NCBI RefSeq assembly: GCF_002443255.2
Contig: NW_019211454.1
Location: 36,863,877 to 36,927,876 of the forward strand
Reading direction: 5' to 3'
Origin: Varroa destructor
Taxonomy: Eukaryota; Arthropoda; Arachnida; Mesostigmata; Varroidae
Length of the DNA: 64,000 bases
The translations under genes and the position numbers were made by a program. The notes beneath the pieces were generated by a model. That model was not told the origin of the DNA and ran no database searches. It worked only from the letters and a program-made list of their open reading frames with translations. The first letter of the stretch is position 1; each line of letters begins with the position of its first letter. Positions 1 to 13,065 of this stretch are shown piece by piece.

Positions 1-626
1 AAATTGTAGTCTCTAATGAAATTATTGAATGCTATTAATCCTGTGCCTATCTACCTTGTTTCTAAGAAGAGTTCCACTTAGGAGATTCTTGCCGTCATTG
101 TTGGCCAGGATCAGCGCGTTCAAACGCTGCCCAATGTCGTGATATCAAGCAGACGCAACAGCAGCGAAAACCGCGAAATCGAAGTATAAGTAGTTGTGTG
201 TTGAAGTGACTGGCTGACGTTGCCGGCATTACGCGGCTAGGAACACTGCGTCGATACAGTCTCGTCTCATTCGCTTCGCGTCTCTTTTCTCATCTCAAAC
301 CACGATTTGCTACTTCTGCACGGTTGTTCTACAGTTTAACTCAGTAAAGTAGAAATGCTAGTTGTAGTAACTGTGGTAATAGTTATGGGGTGTGATACTC
401 ACGAAGTCATCAAGCGGCACCATCACACCGACACCTCACAGCACCCAACAGCGTCTTCATTATCATCAACAGTCTGGTCCTCGTCTTCGACGTCGTCATC
501 GTCAAATGAATCCCTCTTCGCTTCCTCTCTTGAGGTTTCGCTCGCCTAGGCGAAATCGCTACGTTCATCAATGCGTGCCTGTATAAGGCCTCATAGACAT
601 ACCGGCAAGCCCTGACACATACAGCT

Positions 627-655
627 TTATTTTATTATTACTATTATTATTCTAT
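627..655. repeat. Imperfect (ATT)n tract
   Basis: T/A-rich trinucleotide repeat with interruptions. Confidence 0.7.
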
Positions 656-1358
656 TAACCGGCAACATCACCCCCTTCATCACCATCCAAGTAGTTCCAC
701 TGATGATTAATGGTATTATTATTGTACGTACTGTAAGCATTACATCCCGCAAGCTTCATATAGGCACAATACCCTGAGCGCAGGGTGAACAGGAGGGAGG
801 ATGAGATAATGCAAGCACTTCAGTTACTCACTACCTATGATAGAAAAATACAGGTCTGAATTCAAATTGATGCATGCATACGTGACGCAGATAATAGCAA
901 CGCATATATATGAAATACATATACATACAGCCGCTGTGGTTAGCTCAAACTTACTACAGTTGTGAGTTCGTTGATGATATTTTTCTGACTAGATAATGAT
1001 GACCCATTGATGATATTCAATTAAGTTGTAAAGACCAGGAAATTTAACGATGGAGTCACGGATATTCAAACGATTTGCGTTCTATTCGAGCGAAGTTTCA
1101 ATTAGATGAAAGTCTGAGCCGGGGGCATTACTGCGTCTACGAAACACCAGTGGGCTAAGAACTTCTTCATTGTTAACATTCTGGTCGTCGGCCGCTCAAA
1201 TAGGTCTGGCCGTTAGGTTGAGTCCGCCCGGCTAGATTTTAGCTTATACACCTTACCGACGGCACGAAATGCGTTCATTATGAGCTATTTCTGTACTAAT
1301 TTTAGCTTAGGACTGCCAAAGATACATATGGTCCTTTAAATGTATAGCATCTTGAGGC

Positions 1359-1388
1359 GAAAACTGAAAATTGGCTGAAAACTGAAAA
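1359..1388. repeat. Direct repeat GAAAACTGAAAA x2
   Basis: Two exact 12-base copies (1359-1370 and 1377-1388) separated by 6 bases. Confidence 0.75.
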
Positions 1389-1961
1389 ACATTTTTATAT
1401 ATCAATACTTACTAGAAAGCATAATAATTATAATCGTTATTACACAAATGCTAAGCGAGGAAAATTAAAAGAAAACGTTCTAATCGAACATTAAGACTAG
1501 AGAGAAACCCTCATCCAAAATTAAGGGCAAATTAAAAACAAGCAGCGTACACAGGCGTAAAAAATCAATTAGGCCGAACATATTCTTGCTTACTGTAAGG
1601 GCCTCATTCCTATAATTCCTAGAATAATCTCTAGCCTGGCTCAACATCGCCAACACGTTCAGGCATATGTTATATAGAACGCATAGAGTATTATAACCAA
1701 TTTAAAAAATATATAGAAACAATAATCACCATTGTTAATTAGCATCTGCAGTACTAGTAGATTGTGCTATGTCTTGCTCTACCCTAATTTTTAGCCAGCC
1801 ATCTTACCATCGCCTTGCATATGCATCATCTCCCATTATTTGGTGGGTAAGTGATGATGTTAAGGCAGAAGCCATGGATCTTTGCTATCTTCAGGGCTGC
1901 ATAGCTGCAAGCCTGCGCAGAGGTCCCGTTTTCCATTAATACCCAGCTTCTCTGTTCACAC

Positions 1962-2080
1962 CTCTGTTACGATGAGCCACTGGATTTTCCGTAAAGTTGG
2001 GGAGAAGTGCCTGCGGCGGACGAATGGCCGAGGAACGAGGATGTTCAAGCGGACGTTTGAGCGAGCATCTGCCGAAAGGG
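1962..2080 (-). other. Candidate internal exon, unknown product
   Basis: On the minus strand CTTAAC, eight T and CAG form a near-ideal branch point, tract and acceptor (AG at 2082-2081). The open frame after it (39 residues, with NVRLNILVPRPFV in the first half) reaches an AGAG|GTGTGA donor at 1962. The larger open frame from 2388 to 1936 runs through the region in another frame. No family recognised. Confidence 0.18.
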
Positions 2081-2480
2081 CTGAAAAAAAAGGTTAAGTT
2101 GAACCAAGCAGCACGCGGAAGGAGACAGTTGAGCACGGCCTGAAAATATGGCAGCAGGAATATCATTAATTTGTCTATTTTCTGCACCTTTCGCCGATGT
2201 AAAAAACAAATCGACGCTAGCCCGGGTCTTTTATGTAATAATAAAAAGGGAAACAACGCAGCGATAGCGCTGTAAAAAAGAGGAAAATTGTGAAGCGCAA
2301 CATAACCTCGTCCCGGTTCTTTGGCTACTATGTGGAAAGACGCACTCTGATCTGCCGAGCTTCGTGGGTATGGGAAAGCTTCACTCATGAGACTTGTGCC
2401 CGATTCGGAAAATTCTTTCCCCGAACAGGCAGGGTTTATCAGCAGGTCAAGTGCTTTGAAGCTGCTCTTCCTACTGTTGG

Positions 2481-3300
2481 CACTACACTAAAGAAGGCAA
2501 AAGGGTGAAAAAAGGTTATTTCTGCCAGGTTTTCACCGAGGCGTAGGAAGCCACCGGCCAAAGTTTCGTCGTCCCGTCACGTCGCTGAGACTCTCTGCTG
2601 CTTCTCCTTTCGAGTTGATGAAATGTAGCGACAGAGAGGCGAGAGGGACCGACGGAAGGTACGTGCTGCATAGCACTCAATCAAGCAAGCTGAAGCCTCC
2701 CACACCGTCGACGCATCCCGCGCCAAGCACCCAGTGACTAGCGCCTAAGTAAGGTAACCCTTTATTTTGCCCATATATAGCCGTGCGCCACCATCGGTCT
2801 ACCTAGCTAGCTTGAGCGCAGTGGGGAGTACTAATACAACACTTGGAGGACCCTGTCGTACTCCTCCTCTCGGGCTTCGTTTGCTTGCGCGTCCCTTTGG
2901 GGAGCAAAGCTAAATCTTAAAACTGACTCCTCGCGACCACGACCGGCTCTATAGCACATTTTGATTTGCATAGCTGCTGTATCCTATCACCACTGCTACT
3001 ATTATTAAGGCCTTTCGCAACGACAAGAAGACAACCCAGACAGAGTGATGCACCCATAATGTTACCGGTGACAGTTTTAAAGGTTAATTTCTCTGTTTAT
3101 TAGCACTAGACACTCTGGCGTGGGACAACAATAACAACGGCAGCAACAAAGTTATCTCTGAATCGTGCAGCAACCGACGTAGTCAGAAAAACAAGAAAGA
3201 GAGACAACGATTGACAGCTGCAAAGATCTCGTCGAGTAAGCATCGAGATCGCTCGTTCGCGCCTGGGAGCAAACTAAGTGATCCTGCTGCTTCTATCGCC
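2481..3300. other. CpG-rich patch, no open frame
   Basis: CpG occurs about 3-7 times per 60 bases here, against about one in the flanks. A TATA-like box and donor-like AAG|GTAACC (about 2750) are present. It could be a promoter with a non-coding first exon, or an enhancer. Confidence 0.4.
2771..2780 (+). promoter_or_regulatory. Possible TATA box in a CpG-rich patch
   Basis: CATATATAGC sits in the middle of the CpG-rich stretch 2481-3300. No convincing initiator or open frame follows, so a promoter is only a possibility. Confidence 0.2.
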
Positions 3301-6300
3301 AAAAGCAGGTGCACTAATGCTGTCTAACCAGCTTCAGATTTGGAAATCAATAGAAAAAACCTGAAGAGATTCAGGCCCCTAACGGCCGCTTCTCGTCGTC
3401 TTCATTCGCACTTTTGCATGGTGATTTTTGGATTGGTGAAATTTTGGCAGTAGGTTCGAGGTCGACAAGCTGGCAGAAGAAACTTTGTCTCCATGAATCG
3501 ATTTAGTACCACCAGGAGCATTAAGAGGAGTCCCACGACGACGTGTGCTGTTGGGTTTTGTCTAGTGATGTGAAATATAAAATTCTGCTCAACACACAAT
3601 TCCACCTATCAAAAGAAAATGACACAAGAAATCCCGGTCTGAATTGTTGGGTCTCCGCTTCACGACACATCCGTATGATCGCCTGTGACCGTCGAGTGTA
3701 CTCGTCGAGTGCCTGAGACAGTCGATGCGTCGTCCTGATTGTTGCTTATCTTGTTGTCAGTAGATGCATAGGATACGTAAGGTTAAAGGATTGCTATAAA
3801 TTGATTATACGTCCTTAGAAGAATAGTTCGCCAAGAGACCTCGCATAAATCGAAAGCGGTTTCCTCTCTTCTTCAAGTTCACCACTGGGTATCCGGTAAG
3901 TTCGTGCAACTGCTTTAGCGAAAGTTGCTAGGGTCTTGAATTGAACACTTCCTACCTAATTTCAAACGCAAAAGCACTTCATGATTGCCAAATCGGGGAT
4001 CCATTGTTAGTATGATACACAAAACTAGTTTGTAGGTAATTTAAGGCTGGGCCATAAAAAATGGGCAAAGCAAGAAGTAGCTTGGGTAGCTGTATCACGT
4101 GTATTGAATGCATATCTGCTAACTTATTGCTTCAAGTATGTCTTACTCGATATATAATACCCAAATAAACAACTGGATGATGACGTTAGTGCAGAGGCAT
4201 CTTCTAAAAATACGTTAACAGTATTAACTCAGTCAGGGTGTCGTCAATCGATCTAATTATATCCGTCTTAAAATATTGTAGTCTTTTTTAATCTGCAGTA
4301 TTTACGTATATATATCATAGCTAGAGATTCATTATACGTTGTTATGTTTTTAATAGTTTCGACCAGACGACCGTATTGTGATAAATTCCTCGACTACGTT
4401 CAAGTTCGGCACTATTCGTCAGGAGAAAGTTTATCCTAGAAAACGCATCTTTACGAAGAATCTATGTCTATAGAAAGCCCCTATATTTGGTTGTAAACAT
4501 GACGATGGCCGTACGTTTACTTTAGGATGAAATGGTCTTCAGTGCGTTCCACCAGTGGGAGTTCGCTAAGCAGCATCGTTTAGAAGTGGGCTCACGTATC
4601 CAGTGGTCTACCTGTTATTTAACTTGTAGTGCGAGAGACCATCGTTGCATAGTGGCATCCGAGCTGACCGCGGCCTTTTCGGCATTTTGGTTTTTGCCGA
4701 TCAAATCACGAGATATTGATCGGCGGACCCCGCAGGTGTTCTTTCATTTGTGCTCTGGTCGAGCACATCGCTAAGCGAGGTGTTTCACATAAATAACTAG
4801 CGTGAATCAAACAAGCAACGTAACGGACGGCCGTAAAGGGAGAACGACATAAAAGATGTCTCAATTGGTTAACTGTGTGTTGCTTCACTTAAGCAAGGAA
4901 AAAACTGTTCGGGGAGTACTTCGCATCTTTAACAGGCAACAGCTAAATGCAGAGCTATTTAAAAGCCTTCGCGCCTTTATCTACCATCTCCTAGCTATAT
5001 GACGACGCTAGCTACCCTGCGACTTCCAGTAACAAGGCTTAAAGGACGATTAGTCCGAGGCTGTAGTACTTGTTTTTGTGTTCACAACTTTTATGTGGGT
5101 CCGGAGCAGTAGCCCTGCGTCGCAGGTTTGTTACCTGTTTCGCTCAGTTGATAGCTTGATTCCGGTTAAAGCTGCTCCTCTTCGCGCGTTAGTCTCCTTT
5201 AGCTATTCAATCTTAATTCTATCTAACAGATATTTGATAATTTATTCTTACTTTACTTGTGCTTACCAGATATAGCCACCGTGATGACCGATTTCAAAGT
5301 CTAACCTTATTGCTTACGATTTAATCGATTCTGAAGCCAACTCTGTACGGGTATGCAAAACACTTCTCGCTATACCTGAGCCCTATAAATGCCCATAAAC
5401 GCGATATGCCTTTTAATAGGCGACTTATAGAAACAAACTTCAGCAAATAGCTATCTGCAGGGCGTAGCATTGAGAAAATTTTAAAAAAGTCTTGTCGTAT
5501 AAAGTCGTTCGATCCGCCATAACACTGAACGAAATTATGGACTAGTCATTGGAGAAAAGCCTATCGAACATTTAACAATAGAACTTTAATTCATATGTAT
5601 TCATTGCAGCTACGTTGTCTTGCCTATTCGTTGATATCGCTGTAACTAGCGCTTAATTGCCAATTATATATTGGCCTAGAGTCGGAAATATCAAAAATCT
5701 AAAGATTTTCGGCCTACATTAATCCCTTTTCGCGTTCCTCCCCAGTTTCATTCAAACATCTTCATATGTCAAAAAAAAATGCTCCGTCTAGCTATTACGT
5801 CACGACTAGTTTAATGGCAAGTTATCATTGATTTCGTCTAGAGTATTCATCACATCCATGGACAACTGGTCCTTTACATAGCCAGCCAGCTTGCCCAGCA
5901 AAAATTTGTAACGCTGCTACTTGAACATCTGCGTACCAACTTCATTGCACCTGATTACGTCAAGTTCCATAGGGTATGGAATAGTTCAATAATTATCTAT
6001 TTCCTTTACGTTCATCTTTCTTGCAAGCACGTTGCAGAGCCGCTGCTTTCGACCGGACGCCATCGATAAAAATTTTATCAAGGCTTTTACGACTTCCTGT
6101 GCTTACAACATGACCTACTTCCTTTTGATGTCCTAGTCTCTGTGAATAGTGGATCTGCTTATGTAACCTTGATGCTTAGGGAGTTATGTAGTATATTTCA
6201 ATGGAAAGGCATACCTGACGCTGGCTGAGGCTGTCCTATCTCCTGCTAAAGTGAATAGACTTGTATTAAAGTTGCAATATGTTTTTTCATCAGAAGGGCA

Positions 6301-8750
6301 GCGTAGGTTCCTTCGCAGAATTAAAAAGAAAACTTACGTTTTGACGTGAGCACTACCCCGTAGCTAGACCATAAGGCGCAACGGCAGACGCTATTAAGTC
6401 CAGTTCGAATTAAATACGGGAACAGAGCCAGGCAGCTAAGATATCGACATTCTCGAGAGCAAATCCATCTATCGACTAACGCAGCTGCCCACACGATCGG
6501 TATACAATGAGAAGCCAATCGTAGTCAGTCGCGGAGGCCGTGTGGCAATATCAGTGGTGCCTCGGAAGCAGTAGTACTGTCACGAAAGGGGGCAGCAGTG
6601 GCGGTGGGGCCGCTCTCGAATGGGACACGGTAGACTGCGTTACTGTCCCGTTGGGAAGGAACAGCGGCCGCTGGATGGCCCTCTTCGATTACTTCTCGTG
6701 ATGTTTCGCTCGTTGTGTCTTCCTCCTTCCAGAAGTGACGAGCGACAATCGAGCGCGCGCTTCTCCATTGGATATCCAATCATTAAGAAAGACTGCCGTT
6801 ACGGGAGCGGAAACCTGCCAGGCAGGGAAGCCAGAATGATTTTCCAATTAGTAACGGCATATAGCAAGCAGCTGTAATATAACTGCTTGCCGAGAAAGCT
6901 GGAACAAAGACGACTGTAATAGGGGACGATGTACTCAAGCAATTTTTTTTACCCTATAATGTGAGAAGATCATTTTAAAAGCAGATGCGTATACATACAA
7001 AACAATCTAGAAAGCAAAAAAATCTCGAGACCGTGTCATAGGCATTCGATCGGAAGTAAAAGCACAGATAAAATCGTACGGGCGAAAAATTTCTGAGCCC
7101 GAATTCTTAATCAAAAGAACTTCTGCAGAAAGCAGTCTTATCACAGATCTTGTAACTATATGTGATTAAATAAGCGTTTTATGAATACGAAAGTATACAT
7201 TTAATATATTACAGCGAATATTGAACTCTGAAACGTGTCGAAAAATAACAAAACAAACAAATGAGTCGCTGTTTTGAGGGGCATGAGGGGCTGGAGCAGC
7301 CCCTTTGAACGCAATGTGGGCTTTTCCGATAGCTCTACAATTTAACAAAACCTTTACGTAATATATGGCCATCGGGAACACCGTACGTTGGGAACGTCAG
7401 CACCTGGCGACTGTCTTTACATTTCGTATCACGTCGACACACATATATCCGGAATATGTACATATATAGTCAATTTTTTTTTAGAAGCGATTGGTAATTA
7501 TTTGCTTAATCCCAAGTAATCTTCTTAATTCTCTTCTAGAGTCATTTAAAACATCTTTAACGCATATACGCACGGTTTGAAACTGTGACGTGACCTTCCG
7601 TAGCTTTGCCTTCATGCGCAAAATCCAGAAGATCGATATTTCTGAGTAAAGAATAAATGGTGCTTTCTGCGCTAGAGTTATAGTATTTGTAGGCAGAATA
7701 TGGCAAATTGTGCGTCAGTAGCATGCATCAAAACCAGGTTCAGCTATTCTTAGTGGAATCTCTTTCTTCGCTGACGTTCGATTGCTTGTAACCAACATTT
7801 AAGGTGCCTTGGCTGAACATGGTCAGAATGTTACGAACCCATTCACATAAAAGCCTGTCATATACATACATATATAACATAAAGCCTTAGTTTAAGTATA
7901 TGTCTGATCAGAGAGCGATCCCTTTTAAAGTTTCAAAATGTTTGCCCTTACCATCGTACGCTGTTGAGCGTACGAGAACGGCAGCAACGGTCCCTTTCCG
8001 AATACGTATAACGGTAGTTATTCTTTCAGCTAGCGCCTTCAATTCGGAAGAGACATTTTTATTTAGTCTTTTTTAGCTATTATGCCAGTTGTTGAACAAG
8101 TTTTCTAGATGCGGCATCAAGGATTTACCGCCACTAAGGAGTCGAAGCGGAATGGGTTACGCTGGACTTCACTGGAGTTTCTCCAATAGGCCTATGAAAC
8201 ACTGCGGCAGTCGTACAAGCAGGTATTAACCTAAATATTAATATCTTTTTTTCCTTAAATCTGTAACTTTCCTCAATTCTTTATTTGCGTTGAATCCTAC
8301 ATTTCTGATCTTTCAAATTATTAAAAGCCGATGATAATTTTTTTCAACACTGAGATTTGAAATAGCGTGACAACAGGCTCGTTATTGTTATCGTGACAAC
8401 GCACTCAGAGATCCACATTAGTCACTCAGACCATGCCGCCCTGACGTGGCAGTCACCTGGTAGAATCAAGTAGTTCTCATCCAGGGTACGTGCCTAAGTA
8501 AAACTGAAAAGTCGTCAAAGCGTTTTATGTACTTTCCTCAGCTGCAATAGCTCGTAAAAATGTACTCAAAGTGAGTAACCTGTTTTTGTCAACCGCTTAA
8601 TCTGCGGCAGATATCTGCGTAAAAGCTCGTCGTAACTCACTAGTCAGCGACGCTCCAGATTCCGAAAGAGATGTTTCTTTAGTAGGTACCACGCAGGTAC
8701 TGCTGGCTCTTAGCATGCCATGTGTCACGCTATACATTTTTGAGGCTGTC
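3301..8750. other. No supportable gene
   Basis: Mostly AT-rich. A GC-rich island at 6520-6775 has an open frame on each strand (84-85 codons) with no recognisable product. A 9-bp hairpin lies at 7954-7975. Confidence 0.55.
7954..7975. repeat. Perfect 9-bp hairpin, 4-base loop
   Basis: TCGTACGCT (7954-7962) pairs with AGCGTACGA (7967-7975) around GTTG. Confidence 0.8.
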
Positions 8751-8754
8751 TATT

Positions 8755-9014
8755 AACTCTTAGGCAGAAAGACTTCAGCCGGCCAAATAGGACCTGGCCT
8801 TGCACCAAGTTTATTCAGGTCTGAATCGTACAATTCCTTAGCTGGCTCTCCTTTTATTCGCAACGGCATAAAGAATTCTAAACCCAGGCCTATGTACACT
8901 ATGTATACCTTCAAAGGGATTTCCGGGAGGTAGTTCGTGAAATATGCAACTCCGCTTGGTATCATGAACAAAGTAGGCAGTGACAAGTTTATAACGCCTA
9001 CGACTCGATTAAAG
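8755..9014 (-). other. Candidate last exon, weakly sideroflexin-like
   Basis: On the minus strand a 3' splice site (pyrimidine-rich stretch ending GGATTTCAG, AG at 9016-9015) opens into an 86-codon frame ending in TAA. The peptide has two hydrophobic stretches, and the segment PLKVYIVYIGLGLEFFMPL has the P..V...L.F..PL spacing of the last membrane helix of sideroflexins (mitochondrial serine/amino-acid carriers). An SLPTLFMIP segment sits where that family has a conserved proline pair. The family's FPQ and C-terminal NKGL motifs are absent, and I found no upstream sideroflexin exon on this strand. An open frame of this length is common by chance. It may be a divergent gene end, a relic, or nothing. 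Confidence 0.2.
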
Positions 9015-11186
9015 CTGAAATCCAAGCAAGGTTATATGATATAGAATGTAGGTTCTACGATAATCGCAGACAAACACGTAGGAAGTGTGGACCTGGTCGC
9101 TTCAAGCGTATATAACACACACTTGAGAGCCGCATAAACGCTAAACCGTGCACGGTAGAACGTTACCTCCAAGATAGAATATGAAGGAGACGGCCCAGTT
9201 TCAACCAGAGTCGGAGATAACTGTTCTTCAATGAAACGTAACCTTGCAAAACTTAGGCGTATTTAACTGCCGCTCTGTATGAGAAGCCGTCGAATCTTAT
9301 GCAAATTTTTGGAACTGGATAGGCCATCCATACAATAAACGTGTAAGATTTACAAGAAATTTATAGAAAAGCATTTCTCTGATGCATAGCAATACTGCAG
9401 TTTCCGAAAGTCGGTCAGATGCTAACTTCATTAGCGCTAAGATGGCTCTAAGCTACTCGCATTCACTAGCAAGTTCGTCTACAGCTCACGAATGCTAGGA
9501 AAAGACGGGCAATCTAATTCTCCATTCTGGTGCCTACGAGCATGACCAATTAGCTGCATCTCTTTGACATAAATATATATATAAATCTACGTTCAAGCAG
9601 GACGTAGGTTAAAAGTAGACCTTCGATTGATGGAAAAGTACATAACTTTTATCAAAAGGAACAATAAAATACACTGGTTGTACCATCGTATGGATACCTA
9701 GATTTTCTTGGAATCTATGTTACATGTTTGCATAGACATGGTTATAAGTGTCCGTAAATGGCGCGAAGTTTATCTCTGTAAATTGTCTAATCATTATGAA
9801 TGAATTACGATTGTATCCCGTGGCTGTTTTCGTAGACTTGAAAAGGAGCCTCAGGAACTTCCGGTGCAGTAAGACGACTGTTGAGAACTATCTCTCTCTA
9901 AAATCTAGTAGAGGACAACTAATAAAGCACGGAGCTATGTGTAATAAAGACAACTTATATGGTCATACAGTTAAATAACTAAGCTTCCATAGCTAGGCTG
10001 CGGCGTGTTGAAGTTTGGGGAGCTCGAAGAATTCGTCATTGGAAAGGTGTATTTACGTATAGTCGATCGTTATTGTAAAGCTCTTATTAACCACCAGTGA
10101 GATCGTATAGTGTTAAATAAGGTACAGGGCAGACTCTGTTTGAGAAATCGATACATAGAGCGTGATAACTTTAATTTACATCCGTAATGCACACGTTTGC
10201 TCAGAGTGCCATATCGTAGCCCCTTTTACGCGGCTGGAGCTCAGCAAAAAAGAAGCAGGTCATTTAACGAGAACTTTTGGATCGATGTTAAAATGATCTT
10301 TAGCATCGCTCAGGAAAAGTTTCCTTTTCTAGTTTAAAATTAAGAGCTGCTAAGAACTATATTTTGAATGCAGCTGATATAAACATTTTTTTTTCAAGCT
10401 TTTCAGTTTCGAGGACTCTAATAGAAGTGGCAACGTTTGAAGTTAGAGTTGTAAGTTGACAAGCAATCAATGATTCAGCCGTAGAAGTCTAACTCGTGCA
10501 GCAGTTATCTCTCGTGCGGTATAATAGCATTCTTTTGCGTTCGGCTCCTGTCAGTCGTAGGTACGGCATATCTGCTCATTTCTATTAACATTAATTGTTA
10601 CCTTTGCCTGTTTTTGTTGTTCTTCGATTAAGCAATGCCGTACCTTGTGGCTCGCATTGCGTACACGTTCATCTTAGCCTTATACTCCCGTATAATATTC
10701 CACGCGTCACACACATGTATGATTTACCTGTCTTTTTGTTTGGTACATAATATTGTTTGGTCCTGAATGATATCCCTTGCATTCAAATCGCAAGGGCTTG
10801 AATAACCATGTCTAGGTAGTCAAGGGCACAATATCAAATCCTGTTTCGTTCTTCCTGTCTCTTTACGGCGTTCGAAATCGTTCTGCATATTATACAAACA
10901 GGGTAAACGCGTCAAACGGAAACCTATGCGTAGATGGTAGGTACGTAAACGTTGTGAATTCCCACGAAAATATGCGCGCCATATAGAAACAAATTGCGCC
11001 CGAAACGGTAAATTCCGGATTAACTAGCACGCTCGTGCTTTGTGCACGCTATTCCGCCATAATTTTTTCGCTCGGCTGACGAACATGCCAAGCTGAATAG
11101 AATGTAGAATGTAGGATATCTTTTTCGCTGCAGATCTACGTATGAACGTGTGCTATAGATGAATGCGAATCAATATCCACGCAGTT

Positions 11187-11207
11187 TATATATATATATA
11201 TATATAT
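11187..11207. repeat. (TA)10 microsatellite
   Basis: Twenty-one bases of uninterrupted TA dinucleotides. Confidence 0.9.
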
Positions 11208-13039
11208 CACGCACGAGACGTATTGCGGTTGCTGCGAAACGTACGACGCCATAGGCTGAGGGCAACGCTGAATAATTACACAAACTAAAAGACTAACGAG
11301 GAAAAACGGCCAAAAAGGTGTTTGCCTACTTGCTACCTTCCAGCTGGAGGCTGAATTTTCATTGATATGCTGCTTGATTGAATGCTTTCTTAGATATGTG
11401 AGAAACAACAACAGCCAATAGAAGGAAAGCTCTCTGAAAGGAAGATAAACAGACACAGTGCTGTATTGGGCAATTGAAAAAGAAACAACAATCGACTATG
11501 ATTGTGCCCATGACGACAGGTATAAAACCCCACGGCAGCTACTGCTGCTGTTTACAACTGCAATGGAACCGCTTTGATTCGGATATAGGCATTAATTGTA
11601 TTTGTCCATGGAAGGGTCCCTACCAGAACGTTGTAGAGGCTTTTTAGAATAACGGTCTATGGGTCGAGAATTGAGATGGTGGTCGTAGTGATGATGACGT
11701 CCTTACGCCTACGACCGTAAGACGCACAACCCACTCAACCGCTCGTCGTTACGGATAATCGAGGTTTAAATACAATGCTTTTCTGTTGTTTTCGTCTATA
11801 TGGTCGCTGGTGGCATAATATTTTACCGTCGATATTTATTCTCGGTAGAAAGTGTAGTATTAGTTATATAAAAATTTCGCTGACTATGACTTGAAACAGA
11901 CAAGATTCTGTTCTAGCCTTTTTCTCCATTTCTTCGCTGTATGACTTGCATTTTACATTTCCACCAGCTAAATTATATTCTAAATCACAGCTTTTTTTTT
12001 TCATGATCCTGTCGGTCCTATTCTATTCTTGCAGTAAGAATGGATCTGCGCAAACAGGTATTTTAGCGGACGCCCTCCATCCGTCCAGTGGTGACACATA
12101 GCCCTTTTTGCAGTGTGGCGGAATATCTACTGCGGTCTGTTTCAACATAGCGTCTACTGGCTCAAACAAAGCGCCAGCGGTCCGTCGAAAACCCTACCGA
12201 CAAGTGTATCACCATTATAGATTGTGCACGTTAACTTGATGTGTTCGTACGTTTGTGTGTTATACATGAAAGAAAGGTATATCTACATATAGACCCTTTT
12301 TTCATGGTGACAATTTTTTGTGTATGCGAGGAAACGAAAAGCAGAGCTACAATGCAGCACGAAAGCAGACCACACGTGTACGAAAAAGAAAAAAACAAGA
12401 AAGAAAGAGAATAGCAGGTAGCGTGAGCCTAAAAAAAGTGTAATAGATCATATTCAGGACAGATCGATGAGTCGGGCCTGCTTAAACACGTGGACCGCTT
12501 TTGGCAGGTTGCTTTCGGCGTACCAGCCTGCATTGTTTATAGATTTTCTGAGCCAGAGGCTTCACGTCTGGAAAGCTAGAATACCTTGTACTATTCGTCG
12601 CATTTGGCTTCGGCAAAACTTTTTAGCTTTTAGCTTTCGAACAATTACGAACTAGGCCATTAAGCATTCTCTTTTGTCACATACATAAGGCCTCATGAAT
12701 ACATTTTCTTACGAATTACAGTAGCCGAAGCTCAACTACTAAGAAAAATTATTTTATCAAGCTAAGACTGTTTTAGCAAGACAACGTGTATTGCGTATTG
12801 ATGAAATGTGTGCTGCAAAATTTGCCCCACATTTAATCCAGCTTCAAAAAAAAAAAACAGCTAATTTCGTTCGCTTCAACTTTTGAATATCCTGTTCATT
12901 TTATGCAATTATCTATATTCAGTATATTTCATTATTTTTGGTTAATTAGCACTGGCTTTTCTGCGTACTTACCTCAGGTTTAGAGTGTAGAAGGGTAACA
13001 AATTAAAAATCATATCCAAAATAATATCTCTTATTTTAG

Positions 13040-13065
13040 AAAAAAAAAAAAATAAATAAAAAAAA
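13040..13065. repeat. A-rich low-complexity run
   Basis: Thirteen A, two TAAA units and a further A run. Other homopolymers of 10-12 bases lie at 11992-12001 (T), 12846-12857 (A), 14773-14783 (T) and 34297-34308 (T). Confidence 0.85.

Larger units (their letters stand above)
1..1935. other. No gene seen
   Basis: AT-rich sequence apart from a CGT/CTT-rich triplet stretch at about 470-545. Only an ATT tract (627-655) and a 12-base direct repeat (1359-1388) stand out. Confidence 0.6.

Noticed and set aside
1936..2388. 150-codon minus frame with ATG
   Set aside because: Runs of T and three acceptor-like sites interrupt it, so it looks like intron sequence. The smaller splice-bounded exon at 1962-2080 is the better reading.
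6963..6990. Stretch resembling the bantam microRNA (about 17 of 19 bases)
   Set aside because: The seed is altered, and the flanks do not form a hairpin that would put it in a pre-microRNA arm.
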